Position numbers and translations under genes: made by a program. From Hericium rajendrae (lineage: Eukaryota > Basidiomycota > Agaricomycetes > Russulales > Hericiaceae): a DNA stretch of 64,000 bases. The stretch covers positions 1,550,001 to 1,614,000 of the forward strand of contig CM065882.1 of NCBI GenBank assembly GCA_033439255.1, in the 5' to 3' direction. Shown here one piece after another: positions 46,460 to 56,843 of the stretch (its first letter is position 1; the number at the start of each line of letters is the position of its first letter). Below the pieces are notes generated by a model that worked only from the letters and a program-made list of their open reading frames with translations, was not told the origin of the DNA and searched no databases.

Positions 46460-47900
46460 ATATGAATGATGCATGCCCCGCGGACAAGGGCGCGCATGCG
46501 CACGAGGCGCAGCGGGCGTGCGGGGTGTGGTAGTTGTGCACTTGACACGGCAGTCGTGCGCCAGGCGCAATGGGTCCGGCCGTGCGGATGGAGTGGTGGT
46601 CGTGCGCGTCGGTGTTGGACTGCCGTGGGCTCGTACACGAGAGGCGCGGTGGAGGCGGCAGTGGGCGTGCTCGAGTTGCCGGGATGTGACAGGCCCGTGT
46701 GCAAGGCACGTCAGGCATGAGCGACGCATCGAGGTCCGATGACGCGGGAGGCGTGTCAGACGTGCACGGGGCGTGGGCTCCCGCTGGCTTGTGCACCAGG
46801 TACGGCATGGTGGTGTGGCTGTGTACGGGGCGTGGCGGCGTCCGCGAGGTACGGCGGGCGTCGCGGGGCATGAGGCTGCTGCGGGCTGGTGTGCGCGGCG
46901 CAGCGGGCATGGACGAGGCGCAGTGGGCGTGGGCGAGACGCGGTAGGTGTGGGCGAGACGTGGCAGATGTGCGCGAGATGCGGCGGACGTGCGTGGGATG
47001 CTGAGCTGCCGCGGGCTCGTGCGCGAGGTGCGGTGGGCATTGGGGAGGTGTGGTGGTTCGTTTTCGAGGTGTGGCAGGTGTTTTCAAGGTGCGGCGGGCG
47101 TTGTCGAGGTGTGGCAGGCGTTGGCGAGGTGTGGCAGGCATGGGCGAGGCGCAGCGAGCATGCACGGGGTCCTGGGCTGCCGCGCGCCCATACACGAGGT
47201 ACGGCGGGCATCCACGGGGGCTAGCTCGTGCGCGAGGTGCGGCGGGGCACGGTGGGGCAGGCGGGCGTGCACGAGGCACCGGGCCCATGCGCGGCCTCTG
47301 CACGAGGTGCGGCGGGGCGCAGCGGGGCAGACGGGCATGCGCGAGGCACCAGGCCCATGCACGACGCAGAGGCCGGGCACAAGGCACCGGGGCCTGCGTG
47401 CGTGTGCTGGCATTCGCTGGCATGCCCGTCCGCAGCTGTGGCCATCCACCAGCCATGCGTGCGCTGGCGTGCGCAGCACGGCGGGATCGCGCGCAGTGCG
47501 TGGGCCCGTGCGCGAGATGGGGACCAGCGCGCAGCGTGCCTAGCCCATGCGCGAGGCTGCGCTGCTGTGTGCGTCGTCCAGCAGTGTGTGCGGCGGCGGT
47601 GCCAGGAGTGGGTCGGTGAGGGCGAGATGGTGGCGAAAGGCGCGGGAGGCGAGGGGATGGGTGGCGAAAGGCGCGGGAGGCGAGGGGATGGGAGAGGCGC
47701 GCGAGGGCGAGAGGACGTCGAGAGTATCGCTCGGATGAGCGATACTCTTTGCGTTAGCACGAAGAAACGGTATAGAAGGGTTTTTTTTAACTCACCTGCG
47801 GCACCCTCGGCATCCCGCTACCCTCCTTCGGTGTTCGCTTTGATGGGAGACGATGGAGGGAGGGGAGGAGGAGAGGAGGAGAGGGAGGGGAGTGGTGGTG
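46460..47900 (-). ncRNA. Module D: exon, 47-nt intron, hairpin, 20-bp minisatellite
   Basis: Minus strand: CT-rich tract, exon ending GAGGGTGCCGCAG, intron 47,795-47,749 (GTGAGT ... GTGCTAACGCAAAG), a perfect 12-bp hairpin with GGAT/ATCC loop (47,748-47,721), then about 1.25 kb C-rich repeats with a unit like CACACCTCGACAACGCCCGC, related to the module C unit in the same transcript sense. Long open frames in all phases. No TTTTGCTGCAGCAAAA end hairpin was found. Confidence 0.55.
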
Positions 47901-47916
47901 GGAAGAGTCGAGTTGA

Positions 47917-47980
47917 ACATTCGAACTTCGACACACATTTCGGTGGTTCAGCCACCGAACACACACGAGTTCGAATGTTT
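47917..47980. repeat. Hairpin in E2 promoter region
   Basis: Outer arms AACATTCGAACT/AGTTCGAATGTT and inner arms TTCGGTGG/CCACCGAA with a TTCAG-type loop; short mismatched section between. The corresponding E1 region lacks a clear hairpin. Confidence 0.75.
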
Positions 47981-48207
47981 CGAGGCTAGTAAATCAAATA
48001 AAATAGGAACAAATCTAAGAAAAAGAGCATGTCTACAATTCACTAATACAATGAGGTTGAATCAGCTGAGTACCTAACTACTGTACTACAAGCTACTGGG
48101 CAGTGACACGAACTTAAAGGTGTCTGCTGCCTTAGCCTCTGATGCAGCGTCCGGCAGCGCCCGGGCCGAGTCGCGTCACCCACATTTGGCGCTCCGCTTG
48201 CCACGTC

Positions 48208-48560
48208 TATATAAGGTGTGCGCGACTCGCTTTCTCTCTCTCTTCCTTACCACTACCATCTCTCGTCTTTCGTCATCTCTCCTCTTCTACTTTAACTTTC
48301 TTATGTTTGGTAAGTTGTCATGTTGTTCTATTGTCTCTAACTTTATGTTATTTGTGGCTTAATGCATTTTCACTTTTTTATTTTCTTTGATATGTTGCTA
48401 CATTGTTTGATTGCTTCTAACCTTATTGTTCTTTGCAGACTTGCATTTTCGCTTTTATTTCCTTAGGTAAGCCTTATGTTTTTATTTTATCTTGTGATAC
48501 TGATTTGTTGATTTTTTTTGTAGATCATTTTCGCTTTTTTTTTAGTAAGTTTTATCTTTA
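48208..48560 (+). ncRNA. TATA promoter and spliced leader of E2, apparently non-coding
   Basis: TATATAA at 48,208-48,214, then TTTCTCTCTCTCTTCC, an exon ending TATGTTTG before GTAAGTTGTC, a TTTGCAG acceptor at about 48,440, an exon with TTTTCGCTTTTATTTCC, another GTAAGC and a TTTGTAG acceptor. No coding frame with a motif follows; 48,560-49,100 is AT-rich with CTATGATAG repeats. Confidence 0.5.
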
Positions 48561-50577
48561 TCTTATCTTTTATCTTATCTTATCTTTATCTTATAGTCTT
48601 ATCATAGATTTGCTAGTAATATTTGTAGATGTATTATAATCAAATATTAGTTGAAATATAATGCTTTTAAATTTTCGATGTTTTGAATATCTCAGATGTG
48701 CTATAATTATTTTGTTTTATTGATGAGTTTATAGCATCTTTTTGAGTAACATTGTTGGTAAAGATGATATAGAGTCAATAGTAGTCTAACTAGCTGCATA
48801 TAATATGATACTAAGGATATACCACATAGCTAATATAGCTATGATAATCATCATATGCTATGGTAGTTATGATAGTTATCATCTTATAACAGATAACTAT
48901 GATGACTATGATAGTTACTACCTTACCCTATGATAGCTATGATAGCTCTGTATAGATTGGCTTACTGCTATAGAGTGCTATGATAGCTCTATATAGATTG
49001 CCTTGCTGCTATAGAGTGCTATGTAGAAAAGGAGACTGCTATGGCCCTATCAGAGCTATATAGGCTACATAGTGCTATATACCACTGTTAAATTTCTCAG
49101 ATGATCGATCAGCAAGCTTAGCTTTGGGCCGTGTGGTTTTGATGTTCTTGCCATCGAGCCAGACCTTGTCACCAACCTGGAAGTGGATGGTGTCGTGCAT
49201 ATGGTCCTGGTTGTTGCACTTCATGAGGTCAGCAGCTGTTTGAAGGCTGGCCTGGACCTCAGTGCGAAGCTGTTCGAGATGACGGAAATGATCCTCGACA
49301 GCGGGTGTAGACGATGTGAGGTTGACAGTAGGGATGGCAGTGGGAATATAGCCGAGGAGCATTTCAAATGGAGCTCAGTTAGTAGCGCTGTGGATACGGT
49401 GGTTGTGCGAGAACTCAGCATAAGGGAGCCATTGGACCCAATCATCCTGACAATAGTTGCAGAAGGTGCGAAGGAACTGCTCGAGTTCTTGATTGACACG
49501 TTCTGACTCGCTGTCGATCTGTGGATGATAGGCAGTGCTGAGGGAGGACTTGATACCAAGTTTGTCAAAGACACCACGCATGACTTTGCCTGCATACTGT
49601 GGGCCACGATCAGAGATGAGGTGTTCCCAGAGGCCATAGTTCTGATAAATCCTGTCAAAAAGGATGTCGACTGTGCCATCACTGGTAATAGTCTCTTTAC
49701 AAGGAGGGAAGGAGATGTGCTTTGTAAAACGGTCGACAACCACATTGATGGAGTCATAGCCTTGGCATTCTGGGAGTTTGATGATGAAGTCCGAGGTAAT
49801 GTCTTGGAAAGGACGGGTAGGGATGGCATTGGGAATTGTTTCAACATGAGGGCAGTGATTTTGAACCTTGGTGGCCTGGCAGGTAGCACAGCCATCAACA
49901 TAATCACGAACGAAGACAGACATACCGGGTCACCAGTAGTTGCAACTAAGGAGCTCATAGGTCTTGTAGCATCCTGGGTGACTAGCCATGGGGGTGTCAT
50001 GATGCAGCTTGACAATGTTCCGATGAAGGTCCTTGTCAGCAGGGATCTAGACTTTGCCACGAAAGAGGATGAGGCCATCCTCGTAGTTCCATTCTTGGAG
50101 GTTCTTGACGAGGGAGCGAGGACCGTTCACATCAAGGGCTTGAACGACCTCAATGTCCTTGGTCTTGGCATTGCGAATGTGTTGGTGAAGATCAGCATTG
50201 CCAATGGACTTGACAGCAGCTGGACGTGTAGCACAGATCTGGAAGTACTTGGGGTCGAGGAGGACACAATCAGAGTTGTCGTCATCCACCCCCTCTCTAT
50301 GGTCAGGTCATCTCAACATGGCATCTGGCCAGTGATGAATACCGGGTTTGTGGATCAAGGTGAAATCAAAATGAGTGAGGAAGAGAGCCCAGCGAGCCTG
50401 ACGATGACTCAGCTTTTGGGCGGACTTGAAGTATTCCAGGTTCTTATGGTCAGTCCAGATCTCCACAGTATGGGGAGAACCTTTCAGGTAGTGGTGCCAG
50501 GCTTCGAGGGCACGGATGATGGCCAGGAGTTCCTTGTCATAGATGTCGTAGTTGCGTTCAGGGGCGGTGAAGGCCTT

Positions 50578-50770
50578 CATCAGGAACCCTTACAACTTTC
50601 TGATGCATCTGATCTTTGTCTGACTTGTCTGAAATCAGAACATTTCTGATATCAGACATTCAGAAAGTCAGAAATAATTCTGAAATCAGAAGTAACTTCT
50701 GAAATCAGAAAGGCAATCTGTCAACCAGATAACAATCTGTCAATCAGAAAATATTCTGCTTTTAGATTTG
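50578..50770. mobile_element. CATCAGG-type element end, truncated by the inverted-repeat border
   Basis: Starts CATCAGGAACCCTTACAAC inside gypsy RNase H, with TCTGAAATCAGAA-type repeats inward. The opposite end is missing: the right arm begins at 50,771. Confidence 0.75.
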
Positions 50771-50837
50771 TTACGATTCCTTAGAATCGTTTACTCTATA
50801 CCGCCTTTTCATAGTGAAAACGACACCAAAACGATGA

Positions 50838-50929
50838 CGATGCCCATTAGGCAGTTGGCTTATATAATCACACATCTTCGATCTGACGAGTTTGCAGGTT
50901 CAATTCCAGTTCAAGCCTGACTTTTTTTT
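50838..50929 (+). ncRNA. tRNA-like Pol III module, right arm
   Basis: Plus strand: box A-like TAGGCAGTTGG (50,848-50,858), box B GGTTCAATTCC (50,897-50,907), T8 at 50,922-50,929. Same as the left-arm copy. Confidence 0.55.
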
Positions 50930-50970
50930 ACACTTTATTTAATATCACACATGCAAAGCCAGTGCTCTTT

Positions 50971-52853
50971 CTAGGGTTCAACACAAGTCAGAGTCACCCG
51001 TCTATCAATACAGGTATACCTATCATTTACATGCAGGTTCCTGACCTGCAGATCTGGATCACCCGGTGGCTGACACCCGTCCAGAACCAGATCAAGCTTT
51101 TACTGAACTCCATCAACCTGTGAGTAACCCACAAGCAACTCGCAGTCCAGTAATTATTTATCAATAGTATATTAGTACTATACTATGTACACTACATCCA
51201 TAGTTTGATCTATATTAAATGGTGCTGCTCCCTTCAAATCAACATGCACATGCATGACCTCAATGTCTTTGCGGATGGTGCGTGCACGGCGTGTACATAT
51301 ATTTTCTAGTCTATATATCTATTGAATCACACCGACCCCTTCAAACTACCACCAGAGCCAAAATACGAACAGGTGAGATGCTGTCTCCGCACCCTTGGAC
51401 CGCTCGTTGATGGCCTCGCACGACGGCTGCATGAAGTTGCTCGCATTGCACGATATGCCCACGAGTGAGAGCAGCATGAGCTTGTTCATGTGCTTTGGGT
51501 AGCATACCGCATACATCCCGCTGAAATATCTGCCAAGCGATTGCGCAGCGAACTCACCTTATCGATCCTTGTGCGCATGTATAACTGCTCGAGCGAGTTG
51601 ACAAAAAACAATTCCGATTCATACATGCACCCAGCGATGTCATTGTGCTTTGCCTTGGAAGCTTGATGCTGAATGACAGCAACACCGTACAGTCCATGTC
51701 TAGCCAGTCGAGGGCAAAGACAAGGGAGCCGCGTGGACTGGTGCACGTTGCAAGGGCTGGGAGGTTGAGAAAATAGAGTCCAAGGCCGGTGCCATATCCA
51801 TGAAGTGTAATGGAAGGGGGTGGTGCATCGGGATTGAGACATCGAGGTGAGAGAGTGTGTTACGATTGTGCTTCAGGTCAGCGCAGGTGACAATAGAGCT
51901 ATATAAAAAGACGTGCACCATGCCAAAACCGTGCGTGCTCTTTTGAGTATGAGTGAGACTGTCCCGGGCATGCAAGGGCATGCGCGGCCAACGTTTGAAC
52001 TTGGGGCATGCAGAGATTGAGTGGTGCAGGCCCGAGCATGGCATTGAGGCCGGCGCGGGCATCTGCACACAGAGTCGTAGTCGTGGGGATGGGGTATCCA
52101 GTCAGAGGCACATACGTGCACTGGTGGAACATGAGTGGAAATGCGTGCTGTTCCAGGCATGTGATCGTGCATGAGCAACTGCACGCAGTCGGGCAATGAG
52201 GATATGAGCGAGAGCATGAAAGTCTCTGCATGTAACTCCATGCGAGTAATCAATGAGAAGTAGTCAAGCCGCATTGCTACAGCAATGGGGCTTGACGGTT
52301 TGTTGTTGCTGGCCTCCCACGTGTAATACCAGAGCCATGAGCGCTCTCGAGGGTGTGTGCGGGAGGTAAAGAATGGGGCTGAGGTGCGGGATTGACATGT
52401 CGACAAGGAGAATGTGAGCACGAGAGCTATCATCGAAAGTGAGAATGGTAATGAGCGCGGATGGTGTGCGAAAAGTAAGATGGCTTGTTGCCAGTTGGGG
52501 ACTGTCGATCGGCGGAAAACGAGTCTCACTCGCTCGATAACAAGCAAAACTTCGAAGATTAGTACAGCAAGTAAGATAAAGATCGTGTAGACTCATCTAA
52601 GGCCCCTCTAGCCCCTACAAAACCCTCCCTGCCATTGAGTTGAAGAGAAAGACGAAAAGAGAAGATGAGAGGATGTAGTAAGTAGTGAGGCCAACTGATC
52701 TGCAAGTGACCTGTGATGTCATGGGCCCTACCTGCAGCTCCGGATCACCTGGTGGCTGAAACCCACGCAGATCCAGGTCAGCCCTCGTGCCATGTTGAAT
52801 ACCTGTGGGTTCGGATCCAGGTCACCTGCGAGTGCACTCATGTCGAACCCTAG
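50971..52853. mobile_element. Element with CTAGGGTTYRACA inverted ends, right arm
   Basis: Counterpart of 19,588-21,470. This element carries several of the arm-to-arm substitutions seen (for example around 51,715-51,760). Confidence 0.5.
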
Positions 52854-53183
52854 GACTCAGAATCATCTCACATGATTGCTATATGAGATCAGTTGTTTCT
52901 GTGCATCTCACATTTTGACACCTTGGTGATGTACTGTGGAAAGGGATGAGGGGCAAGCATACAAGAGGGAACGAACCACAAAAAGTAGTTGAGATCTGAC
53001 AAGTACACTGGCATCAACAGAGCAATCCACAATACAACAATGCCTATACACGGAACAGCTAAGGGGCAAGGGAGGACAAGGGGACAGCAGGGGAAGATCA
53101 TGGTTTCCTTGCTTTCAGCACAAAAACACCTAGAAAGGAGGGGGGGGGAGTATGGATAGCGGAAAGCAGGAGGATGGTTTGTT

Positions 53184-54227
53184 TCAATGCCTCAGCTTCA
53201 GTACGGTTCCGGGTATGGCGTACCACACCAGCTGCTCAAAATAGGGCCCACAGGTGACGAATGGAATCCACCATTCCCAAAATGGGACCCTATTGTCGTA
53301 ATAGCTCTTGGTGGCAGCAACATACTCAAACCAGGGAGGGTAAAAGCCGGACGCCCCCCAATCGATCAGCCATACTATGCCATCTTCTCCAAGGAGGACA
53401 TTTGCTGGGTTTATATCGCCATGGGTCAACACAAGAGGTTGGGACTTGTCAAAGCGGAGGCGCTGCCGGATGTCGTCTGGTTGGACAGAAAACAAACGCA
53501 TCCCTACGTCAGCCTGTCTGTCGAACCAATTGGCAAGGTCGTCATAGGTGGTCCAAGGGCCCCGTCCAGCGAAGTTGGGCCCAAATATGGGCCCAGAACC
53601 AGGGAGAGGTGGGCCATTGGTGACGGGTCCCGGTGGTGAGTTGGGGGAGGGGTTGGTATGTCGCAACATGCGAACATACTGGCGGAGGACACACATGATG
53701 CGAATCTTCGACCACCAGTGGAGGTCGCCCCAGGCTTCGGACAACGTGTGGCCAGGGATGCGATCGAAGAGCAGGAATGCGGTGTCCTCCACTCGGTCCA
53801 TCCGGCGAAGCCTGGGTACCGGAATGGTGCCTAGTTTCCTGACAAACTCTGACGTGTTGGCCTCCCCTGACTCGCCACCGTTTCCGCCGTCTGGAGACGT
53901 GGCAGTGGTGAGCTTCAAAATGCGGTCAGGGCCGACGAAGCGGGCTGTGTGGTCTTCGTCGACCAAGGAGGCCTTGTGGTACTCCTGAAGCAGGTCGCTG
54001 AACTCCAAGCTGTCAAGCGGGCTGGGCTGCATCAGCTGGTGAGCAGGTGCCGTCAGACAAGGAGTGCTAAACCTCACTCGCAACACGGGGCCACTGGAAA
54101 TGGAAGAGATGCGAAAGAGTCGGAGGAGGTCGGCGACACCATCTGCGAGGAGGCCGAGAAGGCTAAAGGTGATCCAAGAGGCATAATGTCTCGGTGTCCA
54201 CACATGTGTCCAGAGTGGTTGAAGCAT
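53184..54227 (-). CDS. Aminoglycoside/choline-kinase-type phosphotransferase (APH family), intact
   Basis: 347 codons, single exon, ATG at 54,227. An N-terminal hydrophobic stretch (WITFSLLGLLADGVADLLRL, residues about 18-37) may be a membrane anchor. Then GPDRILKL, GTIPVPRLRRM, FLLFDRIPGHTL, and the catalytic block LTHGDINPANVLL (about 265-277; the HGD Asp is the base and the Asn binds metal) followed by VWLIDWGASGFYPPWFEY (the metal-binding Asp of the DFG-equivalent). Family members transfer phosphate from ATP to small hydroxylated or amino compounds; expanded fungal APH genes are mostly uncharacterised, so no substrate is claimed. The left-arm copy is frameshifted twice. Confidence 0.88.
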   Translation of the reverse strand: MLQPLWTHVWTPRHYASWITFSLLGLLADGVADLLRLFRISSISSGPVLRVRFSTPCLTAPAHQLMQPSPLDSLEFSDLLQEYHKASLVDEDHTARFVGPDRILKLTTATSPDGGNGGESGEANTSEFVRKLGTIPVPRLRRMDRVEDTAFLLFDRIPGHTLSEAWGDLHWWSKIRIMCVLRQYVRMLRHTNPSPNSPPGPVTNGPPLPGSGPIFGPNFAGRGPWTTYDDLANWFDRQADVGMRLFSVQPDDIRQRLRFDKSQPLVLTHGDINPANVLLGEDGIVWLIDWGASGFYPPWFEYVAATKSYYDNRVPFWEWWIPFVTCGPYFEQLVWYAIPGTVLKLRH

Positions 54228-54934
54228 GGAGGAGGATCGGATGATAGCCTTGTGGACTGATTAATGGAGATATACACACACACAGTTCGGTGCCATGCAT
54301 CCAGAGAATCAATCAACCATGCGTCCGGAGATCGGCCCGGTGAAGACAGCCCTTCAAAGGGCGCAAGGCAGACCATGTGATCACGGAATGTCTGAAACAT
54401 CCGGAGCTAGAATCATGAGAAGGCTGAGTGGATGGAGAGCGGCTTAGAAGCCTGAGCCAGATTGAGCTGGGCCAGCTTAGAATAGGGCAGAAAGTCGCAT
54501 GCGTCCAGTTGTTGATAGGGCCCGCTGCTCGACGCAGCCTGGTACTTATCACTCCCCCATGTCCATACCCACCGACAGCGTATCTGCACCAGGTGTCCTC
54601 CCACTCAAACCATGGGCAAGCCCTCATTGGGCCCAGCCTTGGAAACAACCTACCCAGATCGAGACCAAGGTTTGAGCACACACGCTATGTTGATCTAATG
54701 ATACTGGTACTCACCCAGAGCTTAGATCGCCGTAGGCAGCATTGATAATAAAGCTGTGAATTACGGCCACATGCCCTTTAGAACACTGTTCTGGGGCGGG
54801 TTCTCGAGCACGAAGGAGGTCAACCATCCTGTACACTGGTGCATTTGTGTTAGTGTATCCTGGCCTTAGATTAAGCTGACAAGAAAACAGGTCGGTAACA
54901 GGTGACTTTGAACCAAAATTAAAGCCATTCCCGG
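54228..54934. other. No gene recognised
   Basis: Counterpart of 17,491-18,213. It should hold the promoter of the APH gene; no other support. Confidence 0.4.
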
Positions 54935-55399
54935 GTGTCTCCATCGATGTGTGCAGCGGCGCAAGCCTCAGATCAGGACAACCAACATCGGAAGTCAGTC
55001 AGCAGGCCATCCACTCCATCATTGCAGGCTGGGCCACTGATCATGAGAACTTGCAGCATCATGGCCATTAATAAGGGCTCCAACAAGCTGCGAACTGAAA
55101 TGCTGAAGTCGTGTGATACCTACAAACCCCTTCCGCGCACAAATGCCCCCATAACCCTTCATGACATAGAGAACGTCATCAATATGCATCGTTTGGACAC
55201 ATTTTACTGGAGCTGTGCACAAAAGCAAGCAGTAGGCTGCGGGACTTGGGCCCGGATGCTAGTGCGGTACCTCATTAAACACGGCTTCCTCCAGCCTGAG
55301 GCCCTGACGGTTGTGGATACATATGTCCAAGATGCAGAAGGACTAGGGAGCGTTATCGTCGCTAACGAGGCCGGGGCTGGCTGGACTGACCAAGCGTGA
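54935..55399 (+). CDS. Unrecognised small protein, right-arm copy
   Basis: 154-codon frame; from VSRPSTPSLQAG onward it equals the left-arm protein. Upstream residues differ because of a one-base indel, so the true start is probably at or after the shared region (for example MRTCSIMAINKG). The C-terminal 90 residues contain HDIENVINMHRLDTFYW, VGCGTWARMLVRYLIKHGFL and an acidic end (VDTYVQDAEGLGS). Weak resemblance to a fungal DUF only. Confidence 0.4.
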   Translation: MSPSMCAAAQASDQDNQHRKSVSRPSTPSLQAGPLIMRTCSIMAINKGSNKLRTEMLKSCDTYKPLPRTNAPITLHDIENVINMHRLDTFYWSCAQKQAVGCGTWARMLVRYLIKHGFLQPEALTVVDTYVQDAEGLGSVIVANEAGAGWTDQA

Positions 55400-56398
55400 G
55401 TGGCATGTGGTGGCGGAACTGTGTGAAGCTGTGGCTGATTCTTTTGGTGAATAAAACAGTGCCTACACTGAATGCCCTGACTGCCGCGTGCTCATACAAA
55501 ATGAATTCAATCCCTTCCCATCCAGCCAGTCTTCTGGCTGAAAGCGAGGGGCTGGATGCTTGGCCCGCTCTGGATTTTCCTCCCCCCCCCTCTCTGTGTG
55601 TTGGCACCATCCAATATATATGTATCTCACCACGCTGTGCTAAATTCATGGGACATTTTGGGATACCGTTTGTTTTGAGAATGTTGCTTCGTTAGAATGA
55701 GGAGCAAGGGTGGCAGACTCATCAAAGGGCCTTCGATCAGCACCCATTGGTTGCACTTACTGTCAGCTGGGAGTGTACTCTGTCGAACCCTAATTGAACA
55801 TAGTGTGTTGTTCTCACTGTTCTACAGCAGTCTATGTAGCCTACTTGTGACTTTACTATTTACCTAGTGATGAGACATTGGTTTTCAACATTGTATATAT
55901 AAAAACACAGCTATTATTCAATTCTACATCAAACTTTTTGCCTTTTGCTAGATCTAGTTCTCCCAGATGCTACTTCATCCTCCTCTTCAACTTCTTTGTC
56001 CTCTTCATCTTCAGAACTCATACCAGGTTCCTCAGAACTGCTTGGCTCACTATCCACTGGAACTGCACGAAGGCAGCTGAACATGGTTGCGGCGAAGGTG
56101 CTACTTTGGCGAGTGCCCTTCTAATATTGCTCTCGCTTCTGGTTTTTGTGAGTGTTTTCCCTGAATCTCAGATTGGGCGCCAATGGTAGGTTAACGACAA
56201 TCAGATTCTCAGACCGGTGCCGAGACCTGTACTTGGTCTATACTCACTCTCGACCTAACGTAAAAGCTTGTACAATATCTGAGATTGGTTGATGCTAAGT
56301 ACATCATATCATTGTCCAAACCGAGTTTGAGCACAACACCCATGGCTGAAACCCGCACAGATCCAGGTCAGTCCTTGCGTCATCTTGAATACTTGCAG
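55400..56398. other. No gene recognised
   Basis: Counterpart of 16,043-17,040; contains the reverse of the PBS-like and TAGGGTTCGACA blocks. The acidic frame seen in the left arm is frame-broken here. Confidence 0.4.
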
Positions 56399-56610
56399 CA
56401 TCAGGAACCTTCAAAACTTTCTGATTTATCCTGCATACATCTGATAGTGTCTGACTGTATCTGCATGATCTGTAGCAATTGCGTCAGACACATTAGATAC
56501 TCTTAGACAACATCAGCTACTCTCAGCTAGTTGCAGAATCAAAAAAGTATCAATGCAGAATGCTTGCAGACTGATCAGATGCCTGCAAGGTAAATCAGAA
56601 AGTTTTGAAG
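56399..56610. mobile_element. CATCAGG-type MITE, right arm
   Basis: Counterpart of 15,831-16,042: CATCAGGAACCTTCAAAAC at the left, shortened other end. Insertion predates the arm duplication. Confidence 0.75.
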
Positions 56611-56843
56611 CTGCACTTGTGTCAAACCCTACAGTGGCAGTGGCATGATGATGACTGGCTTGTAGGTAAAGCACATCTTTGGTATGGAACATGTTTTTAT
56701 GCTGCAAAATTTAAACGGTTAATGATTACATAAGCAAAACTCGGTTTTCAGATGCACAGATCCTTATCAGTCCTTATCATCTCTCTGCTCTTCCTCTCTT
56801 GCTCTTCACTCTCTCACCTTCTACACCTCTAAACAATCTCACT

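Larger units (their letters stand above)
46113..49103. mobile_element. CATC element E2, 2.99 kb, TSD AT
   Basis: Ends CATCTGAGAAATT and AATTTCTCAGATG, flanked by AT. Subterminal regions rich in CTATATAG/CTATGATAG. Contains module D (minus strand), a 60-bp hairpin, and a plus-strand TATA promoter with spliced leader, the mirror order of E1. The shared promoter and leader sequence (for example TTTTATTTGATTT followed by CTCGAAA) shows they are homologous. Confidence 0.85.
45564..50580 (-). pseudogene. Ty3/gypsy chromovirus pol, 5'-truncated, split by E2
   Basis: Minus-strand order: RNase H (NYDIYDKELLAIIRALEAWH, WTDHKNLEYF) from 50,580; integrase zinc finger end (CATCQATK), core D-D-E (DITSDF, SDRGPQY, SESERVNQELEQF); a stop after HSATN; PFEMLLGY and a GPY/F-like VGDKVWLDGKNI; then E2; then GPFKITDVLGPVSY and a chromodomain (YEVESVLDAR, YLIKWAGYPDLENQWL). 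Excising E2 with one AT joins LADR/CLGPFK. At least two in-frame stops. Gag, protease and reverse transcriptase are missing because a CATCAGG element starts at 50,578. Confidence 0.9.
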
